From assembly GCA_030425485.1 (NCBI GenBank), contig JAUIAM010000015.1, positions 26,521 to 90,520 of the forward strand: a stretch of DNA of 64,000 nucleotides, written 5' to 3'. The notes below the pieces were generated by a model. It did no database searches, was not told the DNA's origin, and saw nothing but the letters and a program-made list of their open reading frames with translations. The translations under genes were made by a program, and so were the position numbers. Each line of letters begins with the position of its first letter. Position 1 is the first letter of the stretch. Shown piece by piece: positions 55,842-64,000 of this stretch. Source of the stretch: Verrucomicrobiia bacterium (GTDB taxonomy: Bacteria; Verrucomicrobiota; Verrucomicrobiia; Opitutales; Cerasicoccaceae).

Positions 55842-58007
55842 ATGCACGCATCTTCTGACACACCCGCTATCTGCGGCCTCTGGGCTGACCCCGACGGAAC
55901 GATCCACCTGGCTACGGCCAAGGGGGACGAGCCCCGGACCAGGTCCGAGGCAGACTTTCGCCCCTTTGCCTGGACACGGGGTGCCTTTGACGAGGGTGAG
56001 GTCGAGCCGCTGAAAGGCGGCGGCGCGTTTACCCACCTGGCCCACTTTGCCAGTATCGCGGGCTATCTGGATTTTCTGAAAGAGGCCGAGCGGGCCGAGG
56101 TGGAGTCGATCAAGCCGCTGGAGCACCAGTATCTCCTGCAGGCACAGGCGCGGCTTTTTGACGGGCTGCATTTTACCCAACTACGGCGGCTCCAGCTCGA
56201 CATCGAGACGGCCTCGGGGGTCGAGGGCAGCTTCTCCAATCCCCGCCGCAAGGACGACCGTGTGCTGGCCATCGGGCTACGCATGGGGGGCGAAAACCGC
56301 TACCTCGTGCTGGAGGAGCGGACGGATGTGGCCGAGCGTGCGCTGCTCAAGTCGCTCAACGACGCGCTGGCCGAAATGGACCCCGACGTGATCGAGGGGC
56401 ACAACATTTTCAAGTTCGATCTCGACTACCTCAAGCAGCGTTGCCGACGGTTCAAGGTGCCGTGCGCGTGGGGCCGCTTCGGGCAAGAGGCATCGTTTCG
56501 CAACAGCCGCCTCCGCATCGCCGAGCGCTGGGTGGACTTTCCGCGCTGCGACTTGCCCGGGCGCACCGTCTTTGACACCTACCTGATGATTCAGGTCTTC
56601 GACGTGACGACCCGCGACCTCGTCAGCTACACCTTGAAAGACGTCGCCATCTACCTTGGGGTGACGGTCGAGGACGACGAGCGCACCTACCTCGACGGGA
56701 CTAAGATCGATGCGACTTTCGATCAGGACCGCGAGGCTTTTCTGGCCTACCTGGGGGATGACCTGCGCGAGACGGAGGGCATCGCCGCGCTACTGCTCCC
56801 GACCTATGTCGCCCAGGTGAAGAACTTTCCCATGACGCTGCAGGAGGCCTGCCTGCGAGGGACAGGAGGGAAGGTAGACCTGCTCTTTCTGGAAAAGTAC
56901 TACCATGCGCGTCAGGCGTTGCCCGATCCTCCCGAGGTCAGCAGCTATGCGGGTGCGTTCTCCAAAAGCTTCGAGACGGGTGTCTTTCACCATGTGCTCC
57001 ACTACGACGTGGCTTCGCTCTACCCAAGCCTGCTGCTGCACATCGGGCGCAATCCGCAAGGGGACAGCCTGGGCTGTTTTATCCCCATGCTCAAGGAACT
57101 ACGGGCTGAGCGTCTGCGTTACAAGGCACTGGCGCGCGAGGCCGAGAGCGAAGAGCTTCGCCGCGAGTACCAGGCGCGCCAAGCCAGCTACAAGATCATT
57201 ATCAACTCCTTTTACGGCTACCTCGGCTTCGCTGGGGCGCGCTTCGCCGACAGTGAGCTGGCGGGGGAAGTCACGGCCAAGGGACGGGAGCTGCTCGGTC
57301 AACTGATCGAGGCCTTTCAGGCCGACGGCTGCACGGTACTCGAAGCCGACACGGACGGCATCTACGTCAGCGCGGAGAAGGACTTTGACCAGCCCGAGGC
57401 GCTGCTGTCTCGCGTGGCGGCAGGCTTGCCCGAGGGCATTGACCTGGAGTACGACGGTTCGTATGCGGCCATGCTCTGCTACAAGGCCAAGAACTACGCG
57501 CTCTACGACGGCCACCACGTCAGCATTCGTGGTTCGGCGTTGCGTTCGCGTGGTATCGAGCCCTATCTTAAAAAGCTGACTGACCGTTTGATTTACGGCC
57601 TGCTGGGGGCGACAGAGCAATCATATACCGAGCTGCTCGATGTGTATCGAAAAAGCATTACAAGCGGAGAGATTACGGTCAAAGAACTTGCCAAGCGCGA
57701 GTACCTCTCGATGAATCCCGAGTCGTACCGAAAGCAGGTCGAGACGACGAAGAAGCCGCGCCGGGCCTCGCTCGAAGTAGCGCTCACGCTGGAGCCGCAG
57801 CCGCGCATGGGGGAGCCCGTGACGTACTTTCTCACCTATGGTGAGAAGAAGCGTGCGCCCGACTGGCAGACGGCCCGCCCGCTGGATGCCTACGACCCGG
57901 AGGCGTGCCCCTATAACGCCGATGCCTACCTGAAGAAGCTCGACGACTGGGAGAAACGCTACGCGGATTTTCTCCCGCAGGCATCTGAGCAGACTGAGTT
58001 ACTGTAA
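55842..58007 (+). CDS. family B DNA polymerase with 3'-5' exonuclease
   Basis: A 721-residue replicative-type polymerase. Exonuclease motifs: LDIET (Exo I), GHNIFKFDLDYL (Exo II) and YTLKDVA (Exo III). Polymerase motifs: DVASLYPSLLL (motif A), NSFYGYLG (motif B) and EADTDGIYV (motif C, the variant of YGDTDS). KAKNYALYDG is the KxY region. It is shorter than E. coli Pol II and of an archaeal/viral-like architecture, one known from some Verrucomicrobia and related phyla. I chose the ATG at 55842; a TTG at 55830 precedes it. It is divergent from the dapF-like gene. Confidence 0.9.
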   Translation: MHASSDTPAICGLWADPDGTIHLATAKGDEPRTRSEADFRPFAWTRGAFDEGEVEPLKGGGAFTHLAHFASIAGYLDFLKEAERAEVESIKPLEHQYLLQAQARLFDGLHFTQLRRLQLDIETASGVEGSFSNPRRKDDRVLAIGLRMGGENRYLVLEERTDVAERALLKSLNDALAEMDPDVIEGHNIFKFDLDYLKQRCRRFKVPCAWGRFGQEASFRNSRLRIAERWVDFPRCDLPGRTVFDTYLMIQVFDVTTRDLVSYTLKDVAIYLGVTVEDDERTYLDGTKIDATFDQDREAFLAYLGDDLRETEGIAALLLPTYVAQVKNFPMTLQEACLRGTGGKVDLLFLEKYYHARQALPDPPEVSSYAGAFSKSFETGVFHHVLHYDVASLYPSLLLHIGRNPQGDSLGCFIPMLKELRAERLRYKALAREAESEELRREYQARQASYKIIINSFYGYLGFAGARFADSELAGEVTAKGRELLGQLIEAFQADGCTVLEADTDGIYVSAEKDFDQPEALLSRVAAGLPEGIDLEYDGSYAAMLCYKAKNYALYDGHHVSIRGSALRSRGIEPYLKKLTDRLIYGLLGATEQSYTELLDVYRKSITSGEITVKELAKREYLSMNPESYRKQVETTKKPRRASLEVALTLEPQPRMGEPVTYFLTYGEKKRAPDWQTARPLDAYDPEACPYNADAYLKKLDDWEKRYADFLPQASEQTELL

Positions 58008-58065
58008 ATTTATAAATTCGATCGTTTCAAAAAAAACGAAATCCAAAATTTATAAATCTTCAAAT

Positions 58066-58599
58066 TTATGAATGCGACGTCTTGCTGCGCGCTTTGACCC
58101 AGTCGATGACAGCCTGATCGTTGTCTTCGTGCTCAGCAACTTTGCGTAGAAACTCTGCCGGGTGGATGTCGTGCGTCTGGCAGAACTTCCGGTCGCCGCC
58201 GCAGCTGTACATGGTGTTGGGGTCGAGTTCGCCGTGGAGCTTGGCCTTGGCCTTGGCAATGATGCGCGGCAGCCAGCGGATGCCATCGATCTCGTCGCTC
58301 TTGGCCGGGTAGGTCGATGGGTCGACCGTCTTGTCGCTTTTCTTGCCGCCGAGCTTGTCCAGGAAGTAGCTGCGGCGCACATCGGTAATCATGGCGAAGG
58401 TGGCAAAGTCGGGCTCGCCGCCGGAGACGAAGTCCTCGGCGAAGTCGTAGAGCTCCTGCGGGGTGATGCCATTGTCAGCCAGCCAGGCGGCTTCCTGCTC
58501 GGTAAAGTACGTGTCGGACCCGCGCTGCCCGGCCTTGTACTGGTCTACGGCCTTGCTCCAGACTTGGTGCAGCGTGGCTTGATAATTGTAATGCTTCAT
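58066..58599 (-). CDS. DUF5069-domain protein
   Basis: A 177-residue soluble protein. The DUF5069 pattern lies in the second half: GIRWLPRIIAKAKAKLHGELDP, YSCGGDRKFCQTHDIHPAEFLR. The N-terminal half (LHQVWSKAVDQYKAGQRGSDTYF) looks like a helical companion. It overlaps the upstream rnr stop by four bases, so it is translated with RNase R. Function unknown. Confidence 0.8.
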   Translation of the reverse strand: MKHYNYQATLHQVWSKAVDQYKAGQRGSDTYFTEQEAAWLADNGITPQELYDFAEDFVSGGEPDFATFAMITDVRRSYFLDKLGGKKSDKTVDPSTYPAKSDEIDGIRWLPRIIAKAKAKLHGELDPNTMYSCGGDRKFCQTHDIHPAEFLRKVAEHEDNDQAVIDWVKARSKTSHS

Positions 58600-61073
58600 C
58601 GGTTACGTCGTTTGCGAGTGTTCTTCTTGGGCGGTCGGGAGTCGCTTTTGGCGGTGGGTTTCTTTTTCGGCCTGGAGGAGTCTTGCTTGCGGGAGGATTT
58701 GCCGCGGTCTGACTTGCGCTGTTTGGATTTTGCTTTCTCAGATTTGGGTTGAAACTTTGCCTTGGCGGGAAACTTTGGCGTCGCGCTCTTGCGCTCGCTT
58801 CCTCGGTTTCCACTCTCGACGATGCGAAAGTCTATCTGTCGCTTGAAGCGGTCAACCCTTTCAACCTGAACCTGAATTTCCTGACCAAGCTCGTAGCGCT
58901 TGCCCCGGCGGCGACCGCGGATGGCGGTGCCGTCCTCGGTCACTTGGTAAAGGTCGTCGAGGGTGGAGACGTGGACGAAGCCGAAGGCCATCGAATCGGT
59001 CAGCTCGATAAAGAGGCCGTGGTTTTTGACGTCCGTGATGATGGCGGGGAAGGCGGTCTTGTCCTTGCGCTCAAGTTCGCGTTCGTAGAATTCGAGCAGC
59101 TTGATTTTGACGGATTCGCGCTCGGCCTCGGTGGAGTTTTGCTCGGTCTGGCTGATGTGGTCGGCCAGGGCGTCGAGGTCGCCCTTGGTGTACTTCATGG
59201 AGGCACGGGGCGGGGCCGAGGGGAGGCCCTTCTTGTGCAGGTAGAAGTCAAAGATGCGGTGCACGATGAGGTCGGCGTAGCGGCGAATTGGCGAGGTGAA
59301 GTGCGCGTAGAAGGTCTTGTAAAGCCCGTAGTGGCCGTCGTTGCTGGCACGGTAGCAGGCCTGTTTCAGGCTGCGGAGGAACTGCACCTTGAGGGTGTAG
59401 TTTTGCTCAATCTCGCCGATCTTCTGGAGCAGCTTGGTGACTTCCTTGCGGTTGGTCAGGTCGCCGCAGGCGATGCCGGAGAGGTGCATGTTCTCGCGCA
59501 GTTCCTGGAGTTTCTCCGGGTCTGGTTTGTCGTGAACACGTGAGATGTAGGGCAGCTTGGTGTCAAAGAGCGCCTTGGCCACGGCTTCGTTGGCCGCGAG
59601 CATGAACTCCTCGATGAGCTGGTGGCTCTCGTCGTTTTCTATGTTCTCGATGCGGTCGGCGTAGCCCTCTTCGTTGACGAAGATTTTCACCTCGGTCATA
59701 TCGAGGTCGAGACTGCCTTTCTGCATGCGGTCTGCCCGGAGCTTGCTGGCGATTTTCCAGAACTGCCGGATCGCGCCCTGAAATGCCTTCATCTCGCGGT
59801 CGTCGAGCTCGCTCAAGGCGCGACCGGTCGAGCCCGTCTGGTGAGCGGGCGGAAGCGGGGTGCCGCGGATCTCGTCGAAGTCGTCCTTGGTCAGAAAGGC
59901 GTAGGCCTGGCGATAGGTAAGGCGTTTGTCGGAGCAGATGACGGTGTTGGCAAAGTCCTGTTTGACCAGCTTTCCCTTGCGGTCGAACTCAAGGAAGACG
60001 GACTTGGTCAGGCGGTCCTGTGCCTCGACCAGTGAGCAGATGCCGTTCGACAACGCCTGCGGCAGCATGGGGATGACGCATCCCACGAGGTAGGTGGAGT
60101 TGCCGCGCGCGTGAGCCTCCTTGTCCAGCGCGGTGCCGAGCTTGACATAGGCGGAGACGTCCGCGATGTGGATGCCGATGCGGCAGCCGCCGTTGGCGGT
60201 TTCCTCTAAAGAGAGGGCGTCGTCGAAGTCCTTGGCGTCGTCTGGGTCGATGGTAAGCGTGAGCTTTTTGCGCAGGTCGAGACGGCCCTTGGCGTCTCGG
60301 CGACGGACCTCCTCGGGCACATCGGCGACTTCGTTCATGACGGCCTCGGGGAAGTTCGGGTCGAGCTTGTACTTGTGCAGAATGGCCTTGAACTCCGCAC
60401 CGGGCTCGTGGGTTTTACCCAAAACTTCGGTGATGACGCCCTCGGGGTTGAGGTGGCGCATCTTCCACTCCAGGAGGCGAACGACGACCTTGTCGCCCTC
60501 CTTGGGCTGGGGGAAGACTTCGGACTTTTCCGGCGGCGGGACGAGGATATCGTGAATGATGCGCGGGTCGTCCGGCACGACGTGGTGGTACATGCGCGAC
60601 TGCTTGAGCGTGCCCGTCAGGGTGGGATGGGCGCGGTGCAGGATACGCACGACGCGGGCCAGCGTATCGTCTTCACTGAGGCGCGAGCGGCGTTGGTTGC
60701 GGCGTTTGCGCTCGTACTTTTCATCGGCCAGTCGGACGAGGACTTTGTCTCCGTGCAGGGCCACGCCGGTGTCTTCGGCCAGGATGGTCAGTGCCTTGGG
60801 GGCTTCGCCGGGGGCGGAAGTGGGGATGAGCAGGGCGCGCCCGCTCTGGCGAAATTTGATCGTGCCGCTGACGAGGTCGGCGTCGCTGGGGAGCACGAAG
60901 CGGTCGCGCTTGACTTTAGCCACGAGGCCGTCGTCGAGCAGGCTGTGCAGGGTGCGGCGAAACTGTTTGCTCTCTCGCTTGTTCAGGGCGAGGGCGTCGG
61001 CGAGGTCCTGCTGATTGAGCGGGACGTAGTCGGGTTTACCGAGTAATTCGAGGATCTTGTGTTCAACCTCCAT
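58596..61073 (-). CDS. rnr: ribonuclease R
   Basis: RNase R is a processive 3'-5' exoribonuclease for structured RNA. The 825-residue protein has an N-terminal winged-helix part (NQQDLADALALNKRESKQF), cold-shock-type OB folds, the RNB catalytic domain with TIDPDDAKDFDDALSLE (metal aspartates), and a C-terminal S1 domain (GLFIELTDSMAFGFVHVSTL). A basic Lys/Arg-rich tail follows. It overlaps the DUF5069 gene by four bases. Confidence 0.95.
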   Translation of the reverse strand: MEVEHKILELLGKPDYVPLNQQDLADALALNKRESKQFRRTLHSLLDDGLVAKVKRDRFVLPSDADLVSGTIKFRQSGRALLIPTSAPGEAPKALTILAEDTGVALHGDKVLVRLADEKYERKRRNQRRSRLSEDDTLARVVRILHRAHPTLTGTLKQSRMYHHVVPDDPRIIHDILVPPPEKSEVFPQPKEGDKVVVRLLEWKMRHLNPEGVITEVLGKTHEPGAEFKAILHKYKLDPNFPEAVMNEVADVPEEVRRRDAKGRLDLRKKLTLTIDPDDAKDFDDALSLEETANGGCRIGIHIADVSAYVKLGTALDKEAHARGNSTYLVGCVIPMLPQALSNGICSLVEAQDRLTKSVFLEFDRKGKLVKQDFANTVICSDKRLTYRQAYAFLTKDDFDEIRGTPLPPAHQTGSTGRALSELDDREMKAFQGAIRQFWKIASKLRADRMQKGSLDLDMTEVKIFVNEEGYADRIENIENDESHQLIEEFMLAANEAVAKALFDTKLPYISRVHDKPDPEKLQELRENMHLSGIACGDLTNRKEVTKLLQKIGEIEQNYTLKVQFLRSLKQACYRASNDGHYGLYKTFYAHFTSPIRRYADLIVHRIFDFYLHKKGLPSAPPRASMKYTKGDLDALADHISQTEQNSTEAERESVKIKLLEFYERELERKDKTAFPAIITDVKNHGLFIELTDSMAFGFVHVSTLDDLYQVTEDGTAIRGRRRGKRYELGQEIQVQVERVDRFKRQIDFRIVESGNRGSERKSATPKFPAKAKFQPKSEKAKSKQRKSDRGKSSRKQDSSRPKKKPTAKSDSRPPKKNTRKRRNR

Positions 61074-61151
61074 ATGGGTACGGTAACGTATGCGAAAGGC
61101 AGACCGCGAGAGAAATCCCGAGGCTGGGGCAAACTGTAACCGCGGGAGCGG

Positions 61152-62831
61152 CTAGCTCTTGGCCATGACTGCGATGTTGCGCAGCAGGCTGGTGAAGTAG
61201 GGGATGAGCTGCTTCTTGCGGCTGACTATGCCGGGAAGTTCGAAGATGTTGTGCTTGCTGTTGTAAGGCGAGAAGCTGATCTGCTCGATGCAGGTTTCGT
61301 CACCCTCGACCAGCAGGAGCGAGTTCTGGGTATTGATATCCGTCACAAGCAGGGCGGAGAAGGTCAGGCCCTTTTCCTTCTGGTAAGCGGTAAGGGCATC
61401 CTGGATTTGCTCGGCCTTATTCCAGAAATTGTTAAAGCCGAGTTCCTCGACCTGCGAGACCGAGTAGGCGATGTCGCCTTGTTCGTAGTGCTTGCAGTCC
61501 GCGATAATGACGCGGTCGGGCGTTTCGCTGACCACGATCGAGCCGGCGGAGAAAATCTCGTCCGCCAGGGTGTCTGCCTCGACCCCGGCAATGCCAGCCA
61601 GCCAGGGCAGGAGGTAGCGGTCGCGGTCGGTCGTGGTCGGGCCCTTGAGGTTGAGCGTGTCTGAGATTATCCCGCCCATGAGCACACCGGCAATCTGCGG
61701 CGAAGGCTCGAGCCCGCGCGCGCGATAGAGCTCGGCAATGATGCTGCAGGTGGACCCGATGATTTCGTTACGGAAAAAAATGGGCTGCGAGGTGGGGGGA
61801 TTACCGAGGCGGTGGTGGTCGACGATCTCCGTGATGTTGACTTCGCCCGCGCCGTTGACGGCCTGCCCGAGCTCGTTGTGGTCGACGAGTACGAGGCTTG
61901 TCTGGACGGGCTTGAGCAGGTCGGTCTTGGTAAAAATGCCCTCCAAACGGCGGTTCTCGTCCACCACGCAGAAGATGGGGGCGTTGGACTGGGCGATGCG
62001 GCGTCGGACGGAGCTGAGCTTCTCCTCGCGGTTAAAGGTGCTGACTTCGCGGTCGACCAGCGGGGCCAGGTCCGTGGCGGTGCGAATGATCCACGAGGTC
62101 GTGGCCGAGTCGAACTTGCTCACGATGAGGCAAGTGCCCTTGCTCTTGGCCATCTCGATGACGTCGGACTCAACCTCCAGCCCACCGGTGACCACAAGCA
62201 GGCGCACGCCGGACTGGATGGAGCGCTGCTGGATATCGTAGCGGTCGCCGACGACGATGATGCTCTGCTCGGGTTTGATGTCCTCCGTCTCGGTGAAGCG
62301 GCCAAAGGAGCGGAAGTCCATGGCCCCGATGCGCACATAGAGGTCTTCCACGCGGTCAGAGTTACTCAGCGTGACGACATCCGCCTCAAGCGCCTTGACG
62401 ATGTTGTCGATGCTGGCAAAGACGTGGCGCATCTTGCGCGGTTCGTTGGGCTTGGGGATAAAGAACTCGCCCAGGTCAAAGACGGAGACTACGCCCTCGA
62501 CGTGGTCGTCCTTATCTACGACGGGCAGGGAGCGGATGTCGTAGGTGTCGATGAGCTCAAGCGCTTCCGAGCAGGTGGCGCCGATGTGGGTTTTACGCAC
62601 CTTAGTGCGCATGATGTCCTCCACGCGCGGGATGACGTCGCCCACAAACTGCGGCAGCGGTGTCTTGAACTTGGTCAAGATCGCGTCGATGCGGGCATTG
62701 CTGTTGCCGCAGCGCGCGGCCACGAAGCCCTCCTCGCCGATGGCCTCCTTAAAGGCGGCGTAGGCGATGGCGGAGCAAATCGCATCAGCGTCCGGGTTTT
62801 TGTGACCAATGATGTACGTCGGGGATTGCAT
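61152..62831 (-). CDS. ppaC: manganese-dependent inorganic pyrophosphatase with CBS and DRTGG domains
   Basis: A 559-residue family II pyrophosphatase. It has the DHH catalytic core: GHKNPDADAICSAIAY (first metal aspartates), LVLVDHNELGQAV and IVDHHRLG, with GGIISDTLNLKGPTTT. A CBS pair and a DRTGG-like domain are inserted between residues about 75 and 295 (SLPVVDKDDHVEGVVSV; LLVVTGGLEVESDVIEMAK), which in related enzymes bind adenine nucleotides and regulate activity. The ATG at 62831 (MQSPTYIIGHK) is preferred over 62885. Hydrolysis of pyrophosphate would drive polymer synthesis. Confidence 0.92.
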   Translation of the reverse strand: MQSPTYIIGHKNPDADAICSAIAYAAFKEAIGEEGFVAARCGNSNARIDAILTKFKTPLPQFVGDVIPRVEDIMRTKVRKTHIGATCSEALELIDTYDIRSLPVVDKDDHVEGVVSVFDLGEFFIPKPNEPRKMRHVFASIDNIVKALEADVVTLSNSDRVEDLYVRIGAMDFRSFGRFTETEDIKPEQSIIVVGDRYDIQQRSIQSGVRLLVVTGGLEVESDVIEMAKSKGTCLIVSKFDSATTSWIIRTATDLAPLVDREVSTFNREEKLSSVRRRIAQSNAPIFCVVDENRRLEGIFTKTDLLKPVQTSLVLVDHNELGQAVNGAGEVNITEIVDHHRLGNPPTSQPIFFRNEIIGSTCSIIAELYRARGLEPSPQIAGVLMGGIISDTLNLKGPTTTDRDRYLLPWLAGIAGVEADTLADEIFSAGSIVVSETPDRVIIADCKHYEQGDIAYSVSQVEELGFNNFWNKAEQIQDALTAYQKEKGLTFSALLVTDINTQNSLLLVEGDETCIEQISFSPYNSKHNIFELPGIVSRKKQLIPYFTSLLRNIAVMAKS

Positions 62832-62968
62832 GAGAGTGTTTGAGAGAGTTTGGAAGAAATTGACAAGATTGTCAGGGTGGGTCAATCACTACCTTCCCCA
62901 CATGTAACAGGATTTGAACTCACTGTGGCAATGCTGATTACGTCCCGATTTGCATAATGGTGACACAA

Positions 62969-62995
62969 AAAAGCCCCGCACAGTGCGGGGCTTTT
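62969..62995. terminator. strong bidirectional-type terminator
   Basis: AAAAGCCCCGCAC-A-GTGCGGGGCTTTT is a perfect 13-base stem with a single central base. It follows the prepilin-like gene (stop at 63018, minus strand) and precedes the pyrophosphatase gene. The poly-T is present on both strands. Confidence 0.85.
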
Positions 62996-63017
62996 GAAAT
63001 TTAAACAAGCTTGGCTC

Positions 63018-63773
63018 TTAGCCACCGCTGACGCCGCCGTCAGCCGGGAGGTAAGTCGTAGCTGCCGTGGTCATGATGGCCTGGCCGATGTCAGCTGTGG
63101 TGGTACCACCGCCGCCAGTAGCAGCGGAGCCGAGGGGGAGCTGCGTGTCGGTGTCAGAGATGTTGTCAAACCACTCAACGTGGCCGTCCATGAAGGCGAT
63201 GTGGCCGCCCTTACCCTGCCAGGGGGAGGCGGGCACCCAGTCACCAGCTGTGTCGAGACCCTTGGTCCAGAGAAGCGGTGTGGTGGAGGTCGGCGCGTTG
63301 GCGCTCATGTTGACCACAACGACATAGCCGATTGCGTCGGCGTCAGCCAAAGCGCTCCAGTCGGCGTTGGCCACGAAGTCGGAGCCCGTGCCGCTACCGA
63401 TGACGCGCGGTACGGTGCCGCTATACAGGCTGAAGTCTTCGTCGGAGTCGATGATCCAGAGGGAGGCGTCGTAGAGTTCGACGTTGGAGGCGAGGACTTC
63501 GGCCCATTCGCCAACGGTGCTGGCGTTACGACCGCCTGCTTCATAGGCACCTTCCACGATGGTCTTGGTGCGGCTGCCACTGTTGGCAAAGTTGCTGTAA
63601 CCGGTGCCGATCTGGCGCATGTTACTGGAAGACTTCGTGCGGTTCGCACGCTCCTGGACGGCACCAACCGTCGGGATGATGATAGCCGCGAGCACGCCGA
63701 TGATGGCGATAACGGTGAGGAGCTCGATGAGGGTAAAACCCTTCCGTGCAAATGATTGAGTCTGCTTCTTCAT
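63018..63773 (-). CDS. prepilin-type pseudopilin-like protein
   Basis: A 251-residue protein starting MKKQTQSFARKGFTLIELLTV, a prepilin N-terminus cut by prepilin peptidase between Gly and Phe and methylated on Phe, with Glu5 in the helix. The rest is beta-rich. GGHIAFMDGHVEWFDN near the C-terminus is close to the H-X9-DG motif of many verrucomicrobial and planctomycetal pseudopilins. I chose the ATG at 63773. It probably belongs to a type II-like secretion or pilus system elsewhere. The 227 bases upstream to the window edge show nothing I can assign. Confidence 0.88.
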   Translation of the reverse strand: MKKQTQSFARKGFTLIELLTVIAIIGVLAAIIIPTVGAVQERANRTKSSSNMRQIGTGYSNFANSGSRTKTIVEGAYEAGGRNASTVGEWAEVLASNVELYDASLWIIDSDEDFSLYSGTVPRVIGSGTGSDFVANADWSALADADAIGYVVVVNMSANAPTSTTPLLWTKGLDTAGDWVPASPWQGKGGHIAFMDGHVEWFDNISDTDTQLPLGSAATGGGGTTTADIGQAIMTTAATTYLPADGGVSGG

Positions 63774-64000
63774 AATGGGGATTTCAGGTGTTGATAAAGT
63801 GAGCGTTAATGTGCCCGGTTTCATATGAATTATATATCACCTCAATGGAGTTGAGAGGTCAAAATCTTTATTTTGTTCCCTAAAACGTTGTTAAAATGGA
63901 ACCTAGGCCGTGTCTTCAAATTCATCAAGGTCGGTAGAAAAGGGTCTTTTCGCGTCTTTTTCCGTTTTCTCAGTTCATGAATCTGGATTCACACCACTTC

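Overview
The window is about 64 kb of GC-rich bacterial chromosome, densely coding, with no rRNA, tRNA, CRISPR array or complete insertion sequence that I could see. Gene content points to a marine or gut-type Verrucomicrobiota, probably Opitutae or Puniceicoccales. This is an inference from: a prepilin-type protein with an H-X9-DG-like motif, an SHD1-domain protein, a SET-domain protein, GxxExxY and DUF5069 proteins, lipid A synthesis (LpxB), and a propionate-forming methylmalonyl-CoA route with a sodium-pumping decarboxylase.

Layout. 1-9.4 kb: sensing genes (a membrane pseudokinase, a Cys-less FmdB-like protein, a large hybrid histidine kinase, peptide deformylase, and a chemoreceptor paired with a UrtA-like binding lipoprotein). 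9.6-13.6 kb: a two-gene membrane system resembling a MotA/MotB or ExbB/ExbD ion-driven pair, interrupted by a small AT-rich gene. 13.8-24.9 kb: purM, thrH, a UbiA-like/methyltransferase pair, a glutaredoxin-like protein, kup, a sulfotransferase, a Gfo/Idh oxidoreductase, a GxxExxY gene framed by inverted repeats, and lpxB. 24.9-35.2 kb: a 10-kb heme locus on the minus strand (hemF-hemE-hemN-hemG-hicBA-hemH-hemX-like-hemA, then a heme-binding cytochrome, a flavodoxin and a HemS-like protein). 35.7-41.4 kb: panB-gpsA, the SET protein, a 5S/OadA-type carboxyltransferase and a proline-rich membrane protein. 41.5-50.3 kb: both methylmalonyl-CoA mutase subunits, divergent from mce and the mmdA/gamma/biotin-carrier/beta genes. 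50.6-64 kb: rplU-rpmA, an SHD1 protein, a methyltransferase, a VapBC-like pair, a DapF-like protein, a family B DNA polymerase, rnr, a manganese-type pyrophosphatase and a prepilin-like protein.

How the genes fit together. Succinyl-CoA can be isomerised by the mutase, epimerised by Mce and decarboxylated to propionyl-CoA by the membrane complex, storing energy as a sodium gradient. The OadA/5S-like enzyme has no biotinyl domain of its own and may share the separate biotin carrier. The heme locus holds both oxygen-dependent (HemF, HemG/HemY) and oxygen-independent (HemN) enzymes, which suits a facultative lifestyle. A Fur-box-like site precedes the flavodoxin/HemS-like pair.

Intergenic DNA is unusually structured. 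There are arrays of short perfect palindromes, a REP-like double hairpin, dispersed repeats shared between distant gaps, and inverted repeats framing two small ORFs. One repeat copy reads in frame into the N-terminus of LpxB. The least expected items are the stator-like pair, the beta subunit with an inserted barrel-like domain, the DapF-like protein lacking both catalytic cysteines, and the repeat-framed cargo genes.
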